Source: Akkermansia muciniphila
GTDB taxonomy: Bacteria; Verrucomicrobiota; Verrucomicrobiia; Verrucomicrobiales; Akkermansiaceae
DNA length: 64,000 nucleotides
Assembly: GCA_004557455.1 (NCBI GenBank)
Contig: SFDX01000012.1
Location: 1 to 64,000 of the forward strand
Reading direction: 5' to 3'
Shown here: positions 49,470 through 57,356 of the stretch, in pieces
How positions within the stretch are numbered: position 1 is the stretch's first letter
How the letters are laid out: each line of letters starts with the position of its first letter
Notes under the pieces: model-generated
What the model was told of the DNA's origin: nothing
Seen by the model: only the letters and a program-made list of their open reading frames with translations
The model's database searches: none
Translations under genes and position numbers: made by a program

Positions 49470-50480
49470 TCACTTCTCCTCCGTCTTACGGAGAATCAAC
49501 TTAATGACGTAGGTACCGCTTTCCGGGTCCTCCTGCAGGCGCTCAATATAATCCAACTCCTGCTTGCCGCTGATGGTCAGGGCCAGGTCCTTCCCCAAAC
49601 GAATCGACTTGATAAAGCGGTTCAGCTTCTTCCCCACGGCCTCGGAGGCTAGGGGCGTATCCGACGGGATGTCGCATTCTACCTTTTTGACGAGCTTTTC
49701 TTTCGTTGCCTTATAATCCTCATCCGATACAAACTGCCGACAGCAGCTCGCCAGATCGGCCTCGTCAAAAGTATCCCCCAGCTGCACGAGGTCCTGCACA
49801 CTCTTCTTAAAGCGATCGGACTCCGCCGGGGTCTTCAGCTTGCCGGAAACAGCCTTTACCATGCTCGTTGCAAACTTACCCTTAATTTTATCCGTCAGCA
49901 CAGGTTTAGCATCCAACAGGCCATTGACGAACAGGTTCTTGTAGGCCGCATCGGTAATCACATACGACTCATTCTTCCCGCTCACATAAAGGAAACCGCG
50001 CTTGATGTGGTCCAACAGGAACCCCTCCGCCCACTCCGTCCGTGCCTTTACTCGCGAGCTGTCAACCCGCAGCACCCCCACCGGAGCATCCAGCGGGCAA
50101 ATCAACACACAGATGGTCCGCCTCCCGTGCCAATCAACATTCAACGCCGCTATCACCAAGCGGCACGTGGGCATCGATGGGTCACTGATTTCCTCATACA
50201 TGATCTCACTGAGCTTCTCCGCAGCCGAGCGGAAGGTTGCATCCTCCGTCAGCCGCTGCATTCGGGCAGCACTCTGCTCGCTCAGGCGATACGGCGTGCC
50301 CTTTTCCGCAAGCCGCCATACAAGCTCCTCCAACCCCGCCCCCAGCACCTCCGAATCCTGCGCCGCCCCCCCTCCGAACTCACAGGTCTCCGGCTGCTGC
50401 AATTCCTCATTCCGCATCCGGTTCCCCACCGTGTGAATCACCATCCGCCGGATGACTCTTTCTGTTTCCTCTGTACTCAT
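49470..50480 (-). CDS. Hypothetical cytoplasmic protein, distantly like nucleoid-associated NdpA/YejK
   Basis: A 336-residue protein without signal peptide or membrane segments. Length, the central block KNESYVITDAAYKNLFVNGL, a helical middle with spaced lysines and a beta-rich C-terminus (DLALTISGKQELDYIERL, then GTYVIKLILRK) recall the 37-kDa nucleoid-associated proteins, but the resemblance is weak and I have not aligned it. It is preceded by a leaderless-type promoter and followed by the promoter of the next minus-strand gene, so it is probably monocistronic. Confidence 0.7.
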   Translation of the reverse strand: MSTEETERVIRRMVIHTVGNRMRNEELQQPETCEFGGGAAQDSEVLGAGLEELVWRLAEKGTPYRLSEQSAARMQRLTEDATFRSAAEKLSEIMYEEISDPSMPTCRLVIAALNVDWHGRRTICVLICPLDAPVGVLRVDSSRVKARTEWAEGFLLDHIKRGFLYVSGKNESYVITDAAYKNLFVNGLLDAKPVLTDKIKGKFATSMVKAVSGKLKTPAESDRFKKSVQDLVQLGDTFDEADLASCCRQFVSDEDYKATKEKLVKKVECDIPSDTPLASEAVGKKLNRFIKSIRLGKDLALTISGKQELDYIERLQEDPESGTYVIKLILRKTEEK

Positions 50481-50486
50481 ACCGCC

Positions 50487-50515
50487 ATTTTACACCCGGG
50501 CATCATCCCCCGCAA
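50487..50515 (-). promoter_or_regulatory. Promoter of the NdpA-like gene, predicted leaderless
   Basis: Minus strand: TTGCGG (50515-50510), 17 bases, TAAAAT (50492-50487), then six bases to the ATG ending at 50480. Confidence 0.72.
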
Positions 50516-50610
50516 GCTCCCTCTGCGGCATACTGTGCCCCCGGAAACACTGACCCGCCCGCGGGCGGAGTGGCCTGCGGGCGGGGAAAGGGTTACCGTG
50601 GAAGGGAGGA

Positions 50611-52560
50611 TCAGGCGGGGATCTCGCCGTCCGGGTAGATGAGTGCCTTGGGGGCGGGGTCGATGGCCTTGATGGTCATCTTCACCTGCTCGCCGCCCAC
50701 ATCCAGGGGGAGGCGGAGGGTATCACCGACGCTGTGGCCGATGAGTTTGGCGCCGAGCTTGGAGCTATACGAGATGATACGCTCCTCCGGCACGGAATCC
50801 CAGGCACCGAGGATGGTGTAGACGACCTCCTGCCCGGCATCGGTGACGAAGGTAACCGCCGTACCCATGGCCGTCTTGTCGCAGGAGACACCGGCGAAGT
50901 CGGTGGGCTCTGCCTGGGACAGCAGGCGGGAGAGTTCCTCCGAGCGGCGCATGAGCACCTGGCGCGTCGCCTTGGCATCCTGGTAGCCGCCGTTCTCTCG
51001 CAGGTCGCCTTCCGCACGGGTAACCTCCAAGTCGTGCTTGTTCTTGGGAATGCGCACGTTGATGATGTCCTCGTACTCCGCCTTGCGAGCCGCAAAGGAG
51101 CGGAGGGAAACGTAAAGATTCTGCTTCTCCTTGTGCTTGGTGCGGGAGAGAACAATCTCCTGGAGCCCGGGGTGCACCTTCATCATGTTAGCCATGAGCA
51201 GGTTGCGGTCCAGATCGGCGAGCACGGAGGAATCGTAGAGGGCCTTGGCAAAGGGGCGAGCCTCCTGCTCCGAGATACCGGAGACGAGGTCGGGCGCGAG
51301 CGTCTGATCCTCCACCAGGAGGTTGCGGAGACGCAGGGCGCGGTTGGGGCCGCCTTCTGCACTGTCGCGCTCGATGGCGGAGATGATGGCCGCGCCGAAG
51401 GGCATCTTGGCAGAATCTACCACCTCCTTGGCGGCTCCGTTGCGCTCCTTGCAAAGCCACAGCAACACATCCGGCCCGAGGCTCTGGCGGGAAATGCCGT
51501 TGAGCACATCCGTAAAGAGCTGACTCTTGGCCCCCTTATCGATGATGAATTCTGCGGCAGTGGCCGTAACCTTCGGGCCGCCGAACAGGAAGATATTGGT
51601 AGCATAGGCCAGCCAGCCGTCCCCGAGGGCCTCCGGCAGAGCCTGCAACACCGCGCTTTGGCGAGAAGCGGAGAGATCCCCGATATAGGCAACCATTTGC
51701 TCCGAGGTAATGCTCTTAAGCCGATCCGCCAGGGTGGTGAAATGCTCCATTCCCTTGGCGGCAAGAGCCGCATCCAACTCGGCACGATGCTCGCCCTCCT
51801 TGCCGGCGACGAAGGACATCACCGAATCGCGGATGATGATCAGCTCCAGAACGTGCTGGGGTTCGGTGCGGTCCTTCTCAATATCATCCTCCATCAGGCG
51901 CACGAGCTCGGCAACCACATCAAAGTGACCGCAGAGAATCTCCGGGCGGGCCTGCGCATCCAACACACGCACGCACTCCTGCAGGGAGGTGGCGGCGGAG
52001 TAGTCCGCCAGCAGCGCCTCTTGTGCGGAAGCCGCCTTGCGGAGAACGATGGCCTCCCCGCGCGTGGTGGGCAGGCGGAAGCCGGGGTCATTGCGCATGG
52101 CCTCGCGGGCTCGCTCCCACCAGCTCTTCCACTCATCCTCCGGAATGACGCGGCCGGAGAGGAATCGCTCCAGGTCCTCCGGCTGCATGGGCAGCACCTC
52201 GTCTATGCCCTCGCGGAGGGAGAGGTTTGTCTCCAGAATGCTGCGGATGAAGCCGAGCATGGACTCCTTCGTCGTAGCCAGGGTGTAGCACTGCTCCGGG
52301 TGCTCGAAGCACTCAATGAGGAAGTGACCCTGCGGGATGGGAGTAAGCTGATTGAAAGCCAGTTTGAGGCCGAGAATGTGGCCACGGTTTTTCTCAAAGT
52401 CGATCTTGATTTTCTGCTTGGGGAGAGACCAGGCGAGCACTTTGCCCACGCCCCACTCTTGGTGGAGCACATAATGACCGGGAGAGAATTTGTCGAGACG
52501 TTCCGCAAAATCTGCGGGCAGTTTACCTGCGTTTACGAGTTTGACAATATCGGCATGCAT
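50611..52560 (-). CDS. greA: Gre-family transcript cleavage factor with about 480-residue N-terminal extension
   Basis: The C-terminal 160 residues are a Gre factor: a coiled-coil hairpin with the acidic tip EGDLRENGGYQDAK (residues 517-530, with the Asp and Glu that place the catalytic metal in the RNA polymerase channel) and an FKBP-like domain ending VGDTLRLPLDVGG. Gre factors rescue backtracked RNA polymerase. Ordinary GreA has about 160 residues; here 480 more precede it, beginning with a Tudor/CarD-like strand set (YVLHQEWGVGKVLAWS, then IKIDFE) and continuing as long helical segments. Chlamydiae have a similar oversized GreA, so this looks like a trait of the wider PVC group. Start ATG at 52560 fits the promoter upstream. 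Confidence 0.88.
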   Translation of the reverse strand: MHADIVKLVNAGKLPADFAERLDKFSPGHYVLHQEWGVGKVLAWSLPKQKIKIDFEKNRGHILGLKLAFNQLTPIPQGHFLIECFEHPEQCYTLATTKESMLGFIRSILETNLSLREGIDEVLPMQPEDLERFLSGRVIPEDEWKSWWERAREAMRNDPGFRLPTTRGEAIVLRKAASAQEALLADYSAATSLQECVRVLDAQARPEILCGHFDVVAELVRLMEDDIEKDRTEPQHVLELIIIRDSVMSFVAGKEGEHRAELDAALAAKGMEHFTTLADRLKSITSEQMVAYIGDLSASRQSAVLQALPEALGDGWLAYATNIFLFGGPKVTATAAEFIIDKGAKSQLFTDVLNGISRQSLGPDVLLWLCKERNGAAKEVVDSAKMPFGAAIISAIERDSAEGGPNRALRLRNLLVEDQTLAPDLVSGISEQEARPFAKALYDSSVLADLDRNLLMANMMKVHPGLQEIVLSRTKHKEKQNLYVSLRSFAARKAEYEDIINVRIPKNKHDLEVTRAEGDLRENGGYQDAKATRQVLMRRSEELSRLLSQAEPTDFAGVSCDKTAMGTAVTFVTDAGQEVVYTILGAWDSVPEERIISYSSKLGAKLIGHSVGDTLRLPLDVGGEQVKMTIKAIDPAPKALIYPDGEIPA

Positions 52561-52571
52561 ACGTGAAATTC

Positions 52572-52599
52572 ATATTACCACACGTTTTGTCAAGGTCAA
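52572..52599 (-). promoter_or_regulatory. greA promoter, short leader
   Basis: Minus strand: TTGACC (52599-52594), 16 bases, TAATAT (52577-52572), then 11 bases to the ATG. A second TTGACA begins just inside the spacer. Confidence 0.6.
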
Positions 52600-52633
52600 C
52601 CCCCGATATGGATTTTTTTGAAAAAAAGTTTGC

Positions 52634-53194
52634 TCAAGCCTCCCGAATCGGCGATTTCCAATCCCACGGGCGGTGAAAATCGGGTTTGGGGCCCTCCATG
52701 GGGGCCGTCGTGAGAAAAATTTGCTTCGGCGATTCCAGAATAGCGGCGGCGGCCAGGCGACAGGAGTCGAGAGTAAGCCCGAACCTCTCCAAAGAGGCGA
52801 GCGGCACGCGCACCTGCGCACGCCACCCCTGCTGCCCGCACACTCCCGTAGCTCGGCAGAAATCCGGAGTCAGCCGAACGGGCAGTACCTCACGCGGGCC
52901 GGCGAAAAGGCAGGCCCACCACGCCCCGCGGGGCGAGAGATTGAACTCCAGATACCGGTCTCCCGCGGCAGAGGCAATGAAGAACTCCGCCACATCCCGG
53001 TGCCACAGATTCTCCGCAAAAGTCCCCTCCCCTGCCTCGGATGCCCATGCCGCGGCGGCGCGGGAGGCGCGGAAGACGAGCTCCCCCTCCTCTATACTGA
53101 AACGAAACCCGAAAGGCGGCACCACGGTGCGCCCGAACCATTCCCGCTCGAGCAGCTGCGGCTGCCCCTCTCCGCTGTAGATACAACACTGCAT
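52634..53194 (-). CDS. CBM9/DOMON-like domain protein
   Basis: A 186-residue protein consisting of one beta-sandwich domain. ENLWHRDVAEFFIASAAGD, YLEFNLSPRGAWWACLF and VRVPLASLERFGLTL are the motifs of carbohydrate-binding family 9-like (DOMON) domains found in sugar- and heme-binding proteins. There is no signal peptide on the form starting at the ATG at 53194, which a promoter six bases upstream supports, so the protein is predicted cytoplasmic, which is unusual for the family. The ligand is unknown. Confidence 0.75.
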   Translation of the reverse strand: MQCCIYSGEGQPQLLEREWFGRTVVPPFGFRFSIEEGELVFRASRAAAAWASEAGEGTFAENLWHRDVAEFFIASAAGDRYLEFNLSPRGAWWACLFAGPREVLPVRLTPDFCRATGVCGQQGWRAQVRVPLASLERFGLTLDSCRLAAAAILESPKQIFLTTAPMEGPKPDFHRPWDWKSPIREA

Positions 53195-53200
53195 GCCCCC

Positions 53201-53228
53201 AGTGTAGCACACGCTGCCGCACATGCAA
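53201..53228 (-). promoter_or_regulatory. Promoter of the CBM9/DOMON-like gene, predicted leaderless
   Basis: Minus strand: TTGCAT (53228-53223), 16 bases, TACACT (53206-53201), then six bases to the ATG ending at 53194. Confidence 0.7.
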
Positions 53229-53314
53229 GCCCAAAATGAAGCAGAAAAAAGCTTCGTCATTTTCCCGATATAAGGCTACTTTAGAAGAAAATGCGCCATC
53301 CCGCAAAAAAAGGC

Positions 53315-53343
53315 TTGCAAAATGGCTCATAAACGTGTATTCT
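53315..53343 (+). promoter_or_regulatory. rpoA promoter
   Basis: TTGCAA (53315-53320), 17 bases, TATTCT (53338-53343). The leader is about 90 bases and ends in a CAT repeat tract next to the start codon. Confidence 0.7.
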
Positions 53344-53437
53344 CGCCCCGCGCGGGTTTACAATCGGCCGTCGGTCCTCCATTTCTCAGGAAGCCAAGCC
53401 CGCATGAAGGGAAACCCGGCCATCCATCATCATCATC

Positions 53438-54586
53438 ATGTCTGAAGAACAAAACGACAAAGAGGTCATTCAACTGGCTTATTTCGAGATTCCGAATCAA
53501 CTGCAGCGCGTGCAGGATCCCGAGGACCCGAACCACGTGACGTTCATTGCGGAACCCGTGGAGACCGGCTTCGGCCACACGCTCGGTAACTCCCTGCGCC
53601 GCGTGCTGCTCAGCTCGCTGGAGGGGGCGGCCATCACCAGCGTGCGCATCGCCGGTGCCCAGCATGAGTTCACGTCCCTGCCCGGTGTGGTGGAGGATGT
53701 GACGGAGATCATCCTGAACCTCAAGAAGGTGAAGTTCAAGCACCACGGCAAGGAGGCCCGCACGCTTTCCCTGCGCGTCAGCAAGCAGGGCGTCGTCACC
53801 GCCGGGGATATTCAGGAGGACCACATCTACAGCGTGGTGAACAAGGATCAGGTCATCTGCCACTTGGACCAGAACACAATTTTTGACTGCGAGTTCGAGG
53901 TGAACGTGGGCCGCGGCTTCCACACCTCCGTGGAGAACAACGACCGCGAGCGCCCCATCGGCATCATCCCCATCGACTCCATCTTCTCCCCCGTCACGCG
54001 TGTGAAGTACGCCGTGGAGAATGCCCGTGTGGGCCAGATGACAGAGTTCGATAAGCTGGTGCTGGATGTGTGGACGGACGGTCGCGTGAACCCGAACGAT
54101 GCGATGCTTCAGGCTGCGGTGATTCTGCGCCACCACTTGGATGTGTTCATCGGCGGTAACGGCGACAGCGTGTCGATTGACACCGTCTCCGGCACGAGCC
54201 AGGATGCGAACACGGCCCAGCTGCGCCGCTTGCTGAACACGAGCGTCAACGAGATCGAGCTCTCCGTGCGCGCCGCCAACTGCCTGAACAACGCCAACAT
54301 CACCACCGTCGGCCAGCTGGCCATGAAGACGGAGGCTGACATGCTCAAGTACCGCAACTTCGGTAAGAAGTCCCTCAACGAGATTAAGGACAAGCTCAAC
54401 CAGCTGGGTCTGGCCCTCGGCATGAAGATCGACCCGAAGATGCTCGTGAATACGGCCGCTCCCGCCGCCCATGCCCGCGAGAGTGCCGAGGAGTCCCGCG
54501 CTTCCGACCTGCAAGCCCTCATTACCCAGAACATCGACTTCTACGGGGCCGATGTGGAGGACGACGAGGACGAAATCGACGAGTAA
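53438..54586 (+). CDS. rpoA: RNA polymerase alpha subunit
   Basis: The assembly platform of RNA polymerase. In the 382-residue product the N-terminal domain (about 1-240) has the dimer signature GFGHTLGNSLRRVLLSSLEG and RERPIGIIPIDSIFSPVTRV; the C-terminal domain (about 265-340) has ELSVRAANCLNNANI and FGKKSLNEIKDKL, which contact UP elements and activators. A 40-residue acidic tail follows. The gene is transcribed from its own promoter rather than from a ribosomal protein operon: rpsK, rpsM and rpsD are not upstream, and the neighbour is on the other strand. rplQ follows. Confidence 0.98.
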   Translation: MSEEQNDKEVIQLAYFEIPNQLQRVQDPEDPNHVTFIAEPVETGFGHTLGNSLRRVLLSSLEGAAITSVRIAGAQHEFTSLPGVVEDVTEIILNLKKVKFKHHGKEARTLSLRVSKQGVVTAGDIQEDHIYSVVNKDQVICHLDQNTIFDCEFEVNVGRGFHTSVENNDRERPIGIIPIDSIFSPVTRVKYAVENARVGQMTEFDKLVLDVWTDGRVNPNDAMLQAAVILRHHLDVFIGGNGDSVSIDTVSGTSQDANTAQLRRLLNTSVNEIELSVRAANCLNNANITTVGQLAMKTEADMLKYRNFGKKSLNEIKDKLNQLGLALGMKIDPKMLVNTAAPAAHARESAEESRASDLQALITQNIDFYGADVEDDEDEIDE

Positions 54587-54625
54587 ACCATTTCCGACAA
54601 CAAACATATAATATACTGAACGACC

Positions 54626-55108
54626 ATGAGACACGGAGTTAAAAAGGCCAAGCTGCAGCGCACGGCCTCCCACCGCAAGGCGCTTCTTGCCAACCAGGCA
54701 TGCAGCCTCATCAGCAACGGACGCATCACCACCACGCTGGCCAAGGCCAAGGCCCTGCGCCCCTATGTGGAGAAGCTCATCACGCTGGGCAAGAACGGCA
54801 GCCTGCACGCCCGCCGCCAGGCTCTGGCCACCCTGCCGCAACCCAAGGTTGTTGCCAAGCTCTTCAGCGTGGTGGCCGAGGCTACCAAGGACCGCCAAGG
54901 CGGTTACACCCGCATCGTGAAGCTCGGCCAGCGCAAGACGGACAGCGCGCCGATGGCCCTCATCGAGATCATCGACCTGCCCCAGCTGCAGGCCCCCGTT
55001 GCCCCGTCCACCACCACCGGCAGCGGCTCCGCTGACACGACCACCACCACCACGACCACGGAGGTGACTCCCGCGGCCGAGACCCCGTCCACAACCACGG
55101 AGGCCTAA
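54626..55108 (+). CDS. rplQ: 50S ribosomal protein L17 with Thr-rich tail
   Basis: The L17 core occupies residues 1-120 (MRHGVKKAKLQRTASHRKAL, then NGRITTTLAKAKALRPYVEKLITLG, quoted in parts: NGRITTTLAKAKALRP and VEKLITLG). The last 40 residues are a low-complexity extension of Thr, Ser, Ala and Glu, encoded by runs of ACC/ACG codons; standard L17 ends near residue 120-130. L17 binds the exit-tunnel side of the large subunit. It is co-transcribed with rpoA, 39 bases downstream, and followed by a strong terminator. Confidence 0.97.
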   Translation: MRHGVKKAKLQRTASHRKALLANQACSLISNGRITTTLAKAKALRPYVEKLITLGKNGSLHARRQALATLPQPKVVAKLFSVVAEATKDRQGGYTRIVKLGQRKTDSAPMALIEIIDLPQLQAPVAPSTTTGSGSADTTTTTTTTEVTPAAETPSTTTEA

Positions 55109-55130
55109 GCCACCGAACCAAATCTACCGA

Positions 55131-55166
55131 AACACCGTCGGGCAACAAACAGCCCGGCGGTGTTTT
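55131..55166 (+). terminator. Terminator of rpoA-rplQ
   Basis: AACACCGTCGGGC (55131-55143) pairs with GCCCGGCGGTGTT (55152-55164), one mismatch pair, followed by TT. Confidence 0.82.
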
Positions 55167-55187
55167 GACGTGTGGCGCGGGAAAGGA

Positions 55188-55216
55188 TTGACAGGGGGCG
55201 GGCCCTGTGGTAGAGT
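55188..55216 (+). promoter_or_regulatory. tyrS promoter
   Basis: TTGACA (55188-55193), 17 bases, TAGAGT (55211-55216). The ATG at 55244 gives a leader of about 20 bases. Confidence 0.75.
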
Positions 55217-55243
55217 GGTGGGCAAACAGACCACACGCGAGTG

Positions 55244-56470
55244 ATGACATTATACGAAGACTTGGAATGGCGAGGGCTGATTAACCAGGTATCCAGCCCG
55301 GAACTGAAGGACAAGCTGAACGCCGGGGGGATGACCTTCTACATCGGCACGGATCCGACGGCGGACAGCCTGCACTTGGGGCATTACTCCAGCTTCCTGA
55401 TTACGCGGCGGTTGGCGGCGGCAGGGCACAAGCCGCTGCTGTTGGTGGGCATGGCGACCGGCCTCATCGGCGATCCGCGCGGCACGGTGGAGCGCGAGCT
55501 GAAGCAGCGCGAGGAGGTGATGCGCAATTACGAGAGCCTCAAGAAGCAGGTGGAGCAGCTCTTCGGCTTCGAGGTGGTCAACAATTATGACTGGATCGGC
55601 AAGATGACGGTCATCGACTACTTCCGCGAGTTCGGCAAGTACATCAACGTGGGCTACATGCTCACCAAGGACCATGTGCGCCGGCAGATGGAAAGCGGCA
55701 TCTCCTACGCAGAGTTCTCGTACATGCTCATCCAGGCCATCGACTTCAAGCACCTGCATGAGACCCGCGGCGTTGACCTGCAAGTGGCGGGCAGCGACCA
55801 GTGGGGCAACATCACCACCGGTATCGAGCTCATCCGCAAGACCACGGGGGATGAGGTGTACGCCCTGACCATGCCGTTGGTGACGGACGCACAGGGCAAC
55901 AAGTTCGGCAAGAGCGAAGGGAACGCCCTGTGGCTGGACAAAGAGAAGACGAGCAGCTACGAGCTCTACCAGTTCCTGCTGAACACGGACGACGCCTGCG
56001 TCATCAGCTACCTGAAACGCCTCACCTTCCTCACCCGCGAGCAGATCGAGGCCCTGGAGGCCGAGCAAACCGCCCATCCGGAGCAGCGCCCCGCCCAAAA
56101 GGCCCTGGCGCGCGAGATCATCACCGACCTGCACGGCAGGGAGGAGTACGAGCACGCAGTCGAGATCAGCGAGAAACTCTTCGCCGGCGACTACCGCAGC
56201 CTGTCCCTGCGGGACATCCTGGCCGGCATGAGCAAGGTGCCTCATGTCACCCTGAAACCGGGTCCGCTGGCGGAGGTACTGACCGATGCGAGGGTGTGCA
56301 GCTCCCGACGCGAGGCGCGGCAATTCATCACCCAAGGGGCTATCTCCGTGAACGGCGAAGTCATCAAAGACGCCGCGCGAGAGCTGACGGCAGCCGATGC
56401 GCTGGAGGGGCGCGTGGTCATTATCCGCCGGGGCAAGAAGAAGTTTTACTTAGGGGAGCTGCAGGCATGA
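55244..56470 (+). CDS. tyrS: Tyrosyl-tRNA synthetase
   Basis: Charges tRNA-Tyr. In the 408-residue class I enzyme the HIGH motif reads HLGH (in TDPTADSLHLGHY), the KMSKS motif reads KFGKS, and QVAGSDQWGNITTG binds tyrosine. The C-terminal 70 residues form an S4 RNA-binding domain (DARVCSSRREARQFITQG). I use the ATG at 55244; a GTG at 55241 directly before it is equally open. The stop codon overlaps the next gene by four bases. Confidence 0.97.
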   Translation: MTLYEDLEWRGLINQVSSPELKDKLNAGGMTFYIGTDPTADSLHLGHYSSFLITRRLAAAGHKPLLLVGMATGLIGDPRGTVERELKQREEVMRNYESLKKQVEQLFGFEVVNNYDWIGKMTVIDYFREFGKYINVGYMLTKDHVRRQMESGISYAEFSYMLIQAIDFKHLHETRGVDLQVAGSDQWGNITTGIELIRKTTGDEVYALTMPLVTDAQGNKFGKSEGNALWLDKEKTSSYELYQFLLNTDDACVISYLKRLTFLTREQIEALEAEQTAHPEQRPAQKALAREIITDLHGREEYEHAVEISEKLFAGDYRSLSLRDILAGMSKVPHVTLKPGPLAEVLTDARVCSSRREARQFITQGAISVNGEVIKDAARELTAADALEGRVVIIRRGKKKFYLGELQA

Positions 56471-57249
56471 GGAAAGCCGCCCTGCTGCTGACGTCTGCGG
56501 TGCTGCTCCTCCCCACGGTGCAGGCGGAACCTGCCCCCGCGCCGGGCCAGCCTGCGGCACAGGCCCCTGCCCGGCCCACAGAGGAAACCGCCACGCAGGT
56601 GAAGCGCCTGCTGCTGGGTCGCGACATTCGCACTGCGCTGGCAGCGGGACGCACCACACCGGAGAACCTGCGGCAGTGCGCAGCGGAGGCCCGAGCAGCC
56701 GGCTTGGACGAGCTGGCCGACTTGGCCGAGGGAGAGGCCGATGAGCACCGCTCCCGCCGCGAGCGCCACGAACTGCGCCGGCAGTGGGAGCAGCGCGTTG
56801 CCGAGCTCGGGATCGATGAGCGGGACATCGCGCACTTTGTCCTCAGCGTAGGCCCGGAGGTGGCGGCAGGGGTACTCGACCGCCTGCCGTTGCGGGCTCT
56901 TTTCAACATACCGAGCGAGGCACAGTGCTCCGCCCCTGCCCTGCAACTGCAAGTACACAAGGCAGCCGGGGCCGTCCCGCAGTTGGTGAAGGTATATTCA
57001 GGCATCCACAGCCCGGAGACCGCAGAAGCCGCCCTGCCGGAGCTCCTGCCGCCCTTCTGCGCCTTTATCTCCACCCAACCTCTGCGCCTGCTGGCCCCGG
57101 AACCCCTGCGGGAAGCAGTCTACGCGCAACATGCCGAACGCATCCGCGCGCTGCCCCTGCCGCAGCTTAATGAACAGCAGCAACGCCTGCAGGCGGCGGA
57201 GTACTACGGCAATGCCACCCTGCGTGCGCTGGATTGCCTGCTGCGCTGA
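56467..57249 (+). CDS. Secreted protein of unknown function
   Basis: A 260-residue exported protein: signal peptide MRKAALLLTSAVLLLPTVQA, an Ala/Pro-rich spacer to about residue 38, then a helical domain rich in Arg, Glu and Leu. No motif is recognised. It starts within the tyrS stop codon (ATGA), so it is co-translated with tyrS despite its export signal. Codon use is like its neighbours. Confidence 0.7.
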   Translation: MRKAALLLTSAVLLLPTVQAEPAPAPGQPAAQAPARPTEETATQVKRLLLGRDIRTALAAGRTTPENLRQCAAEARAAGLDELADLAEGEADEHRSRRERHELRRQWEQRVAELGIDERDIAHFVLSVGPEVAAGVLDRLPLRALFNIPSEAQCSAPALQLQVHKAAGAVPQLVKVYSGIHSPETAEAALPELLPPFCAFISTQPLRLLAPEPLREAVYAQHAERIRALPLPQLNEQQQRLQAAEYYGNATLRALDCLLR

Positions 57250-57285
57250 AAACGCCATAAAAATGCGTCATGCGCTATTCTGCGC

Positions 57286-57314
57286 TTGCTTTTTACCGGC
57301 ACATCACGTACAAT
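57286..57314 (+). promoter_or_regulatory. tig promoter
   Basis: TTGCTT (57286-57291), 17 bases, TACAAT (57309-57314), leader about 36 bases. Confidence 0.75.
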
Positions 57315-57356
57315 GCTTCGGCAGCTTTTACCGCAAATTTCTAACACACATTCAAG

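Noticed and set aside
53425..53440. CAT trinucleotide tract directly before rpoA, resembling a His-tag or phase-variable repeat
   Set aside because: It is short, lies outside the coding sequence and cannot change the reading frame; at most it alters spacing by a few bases.
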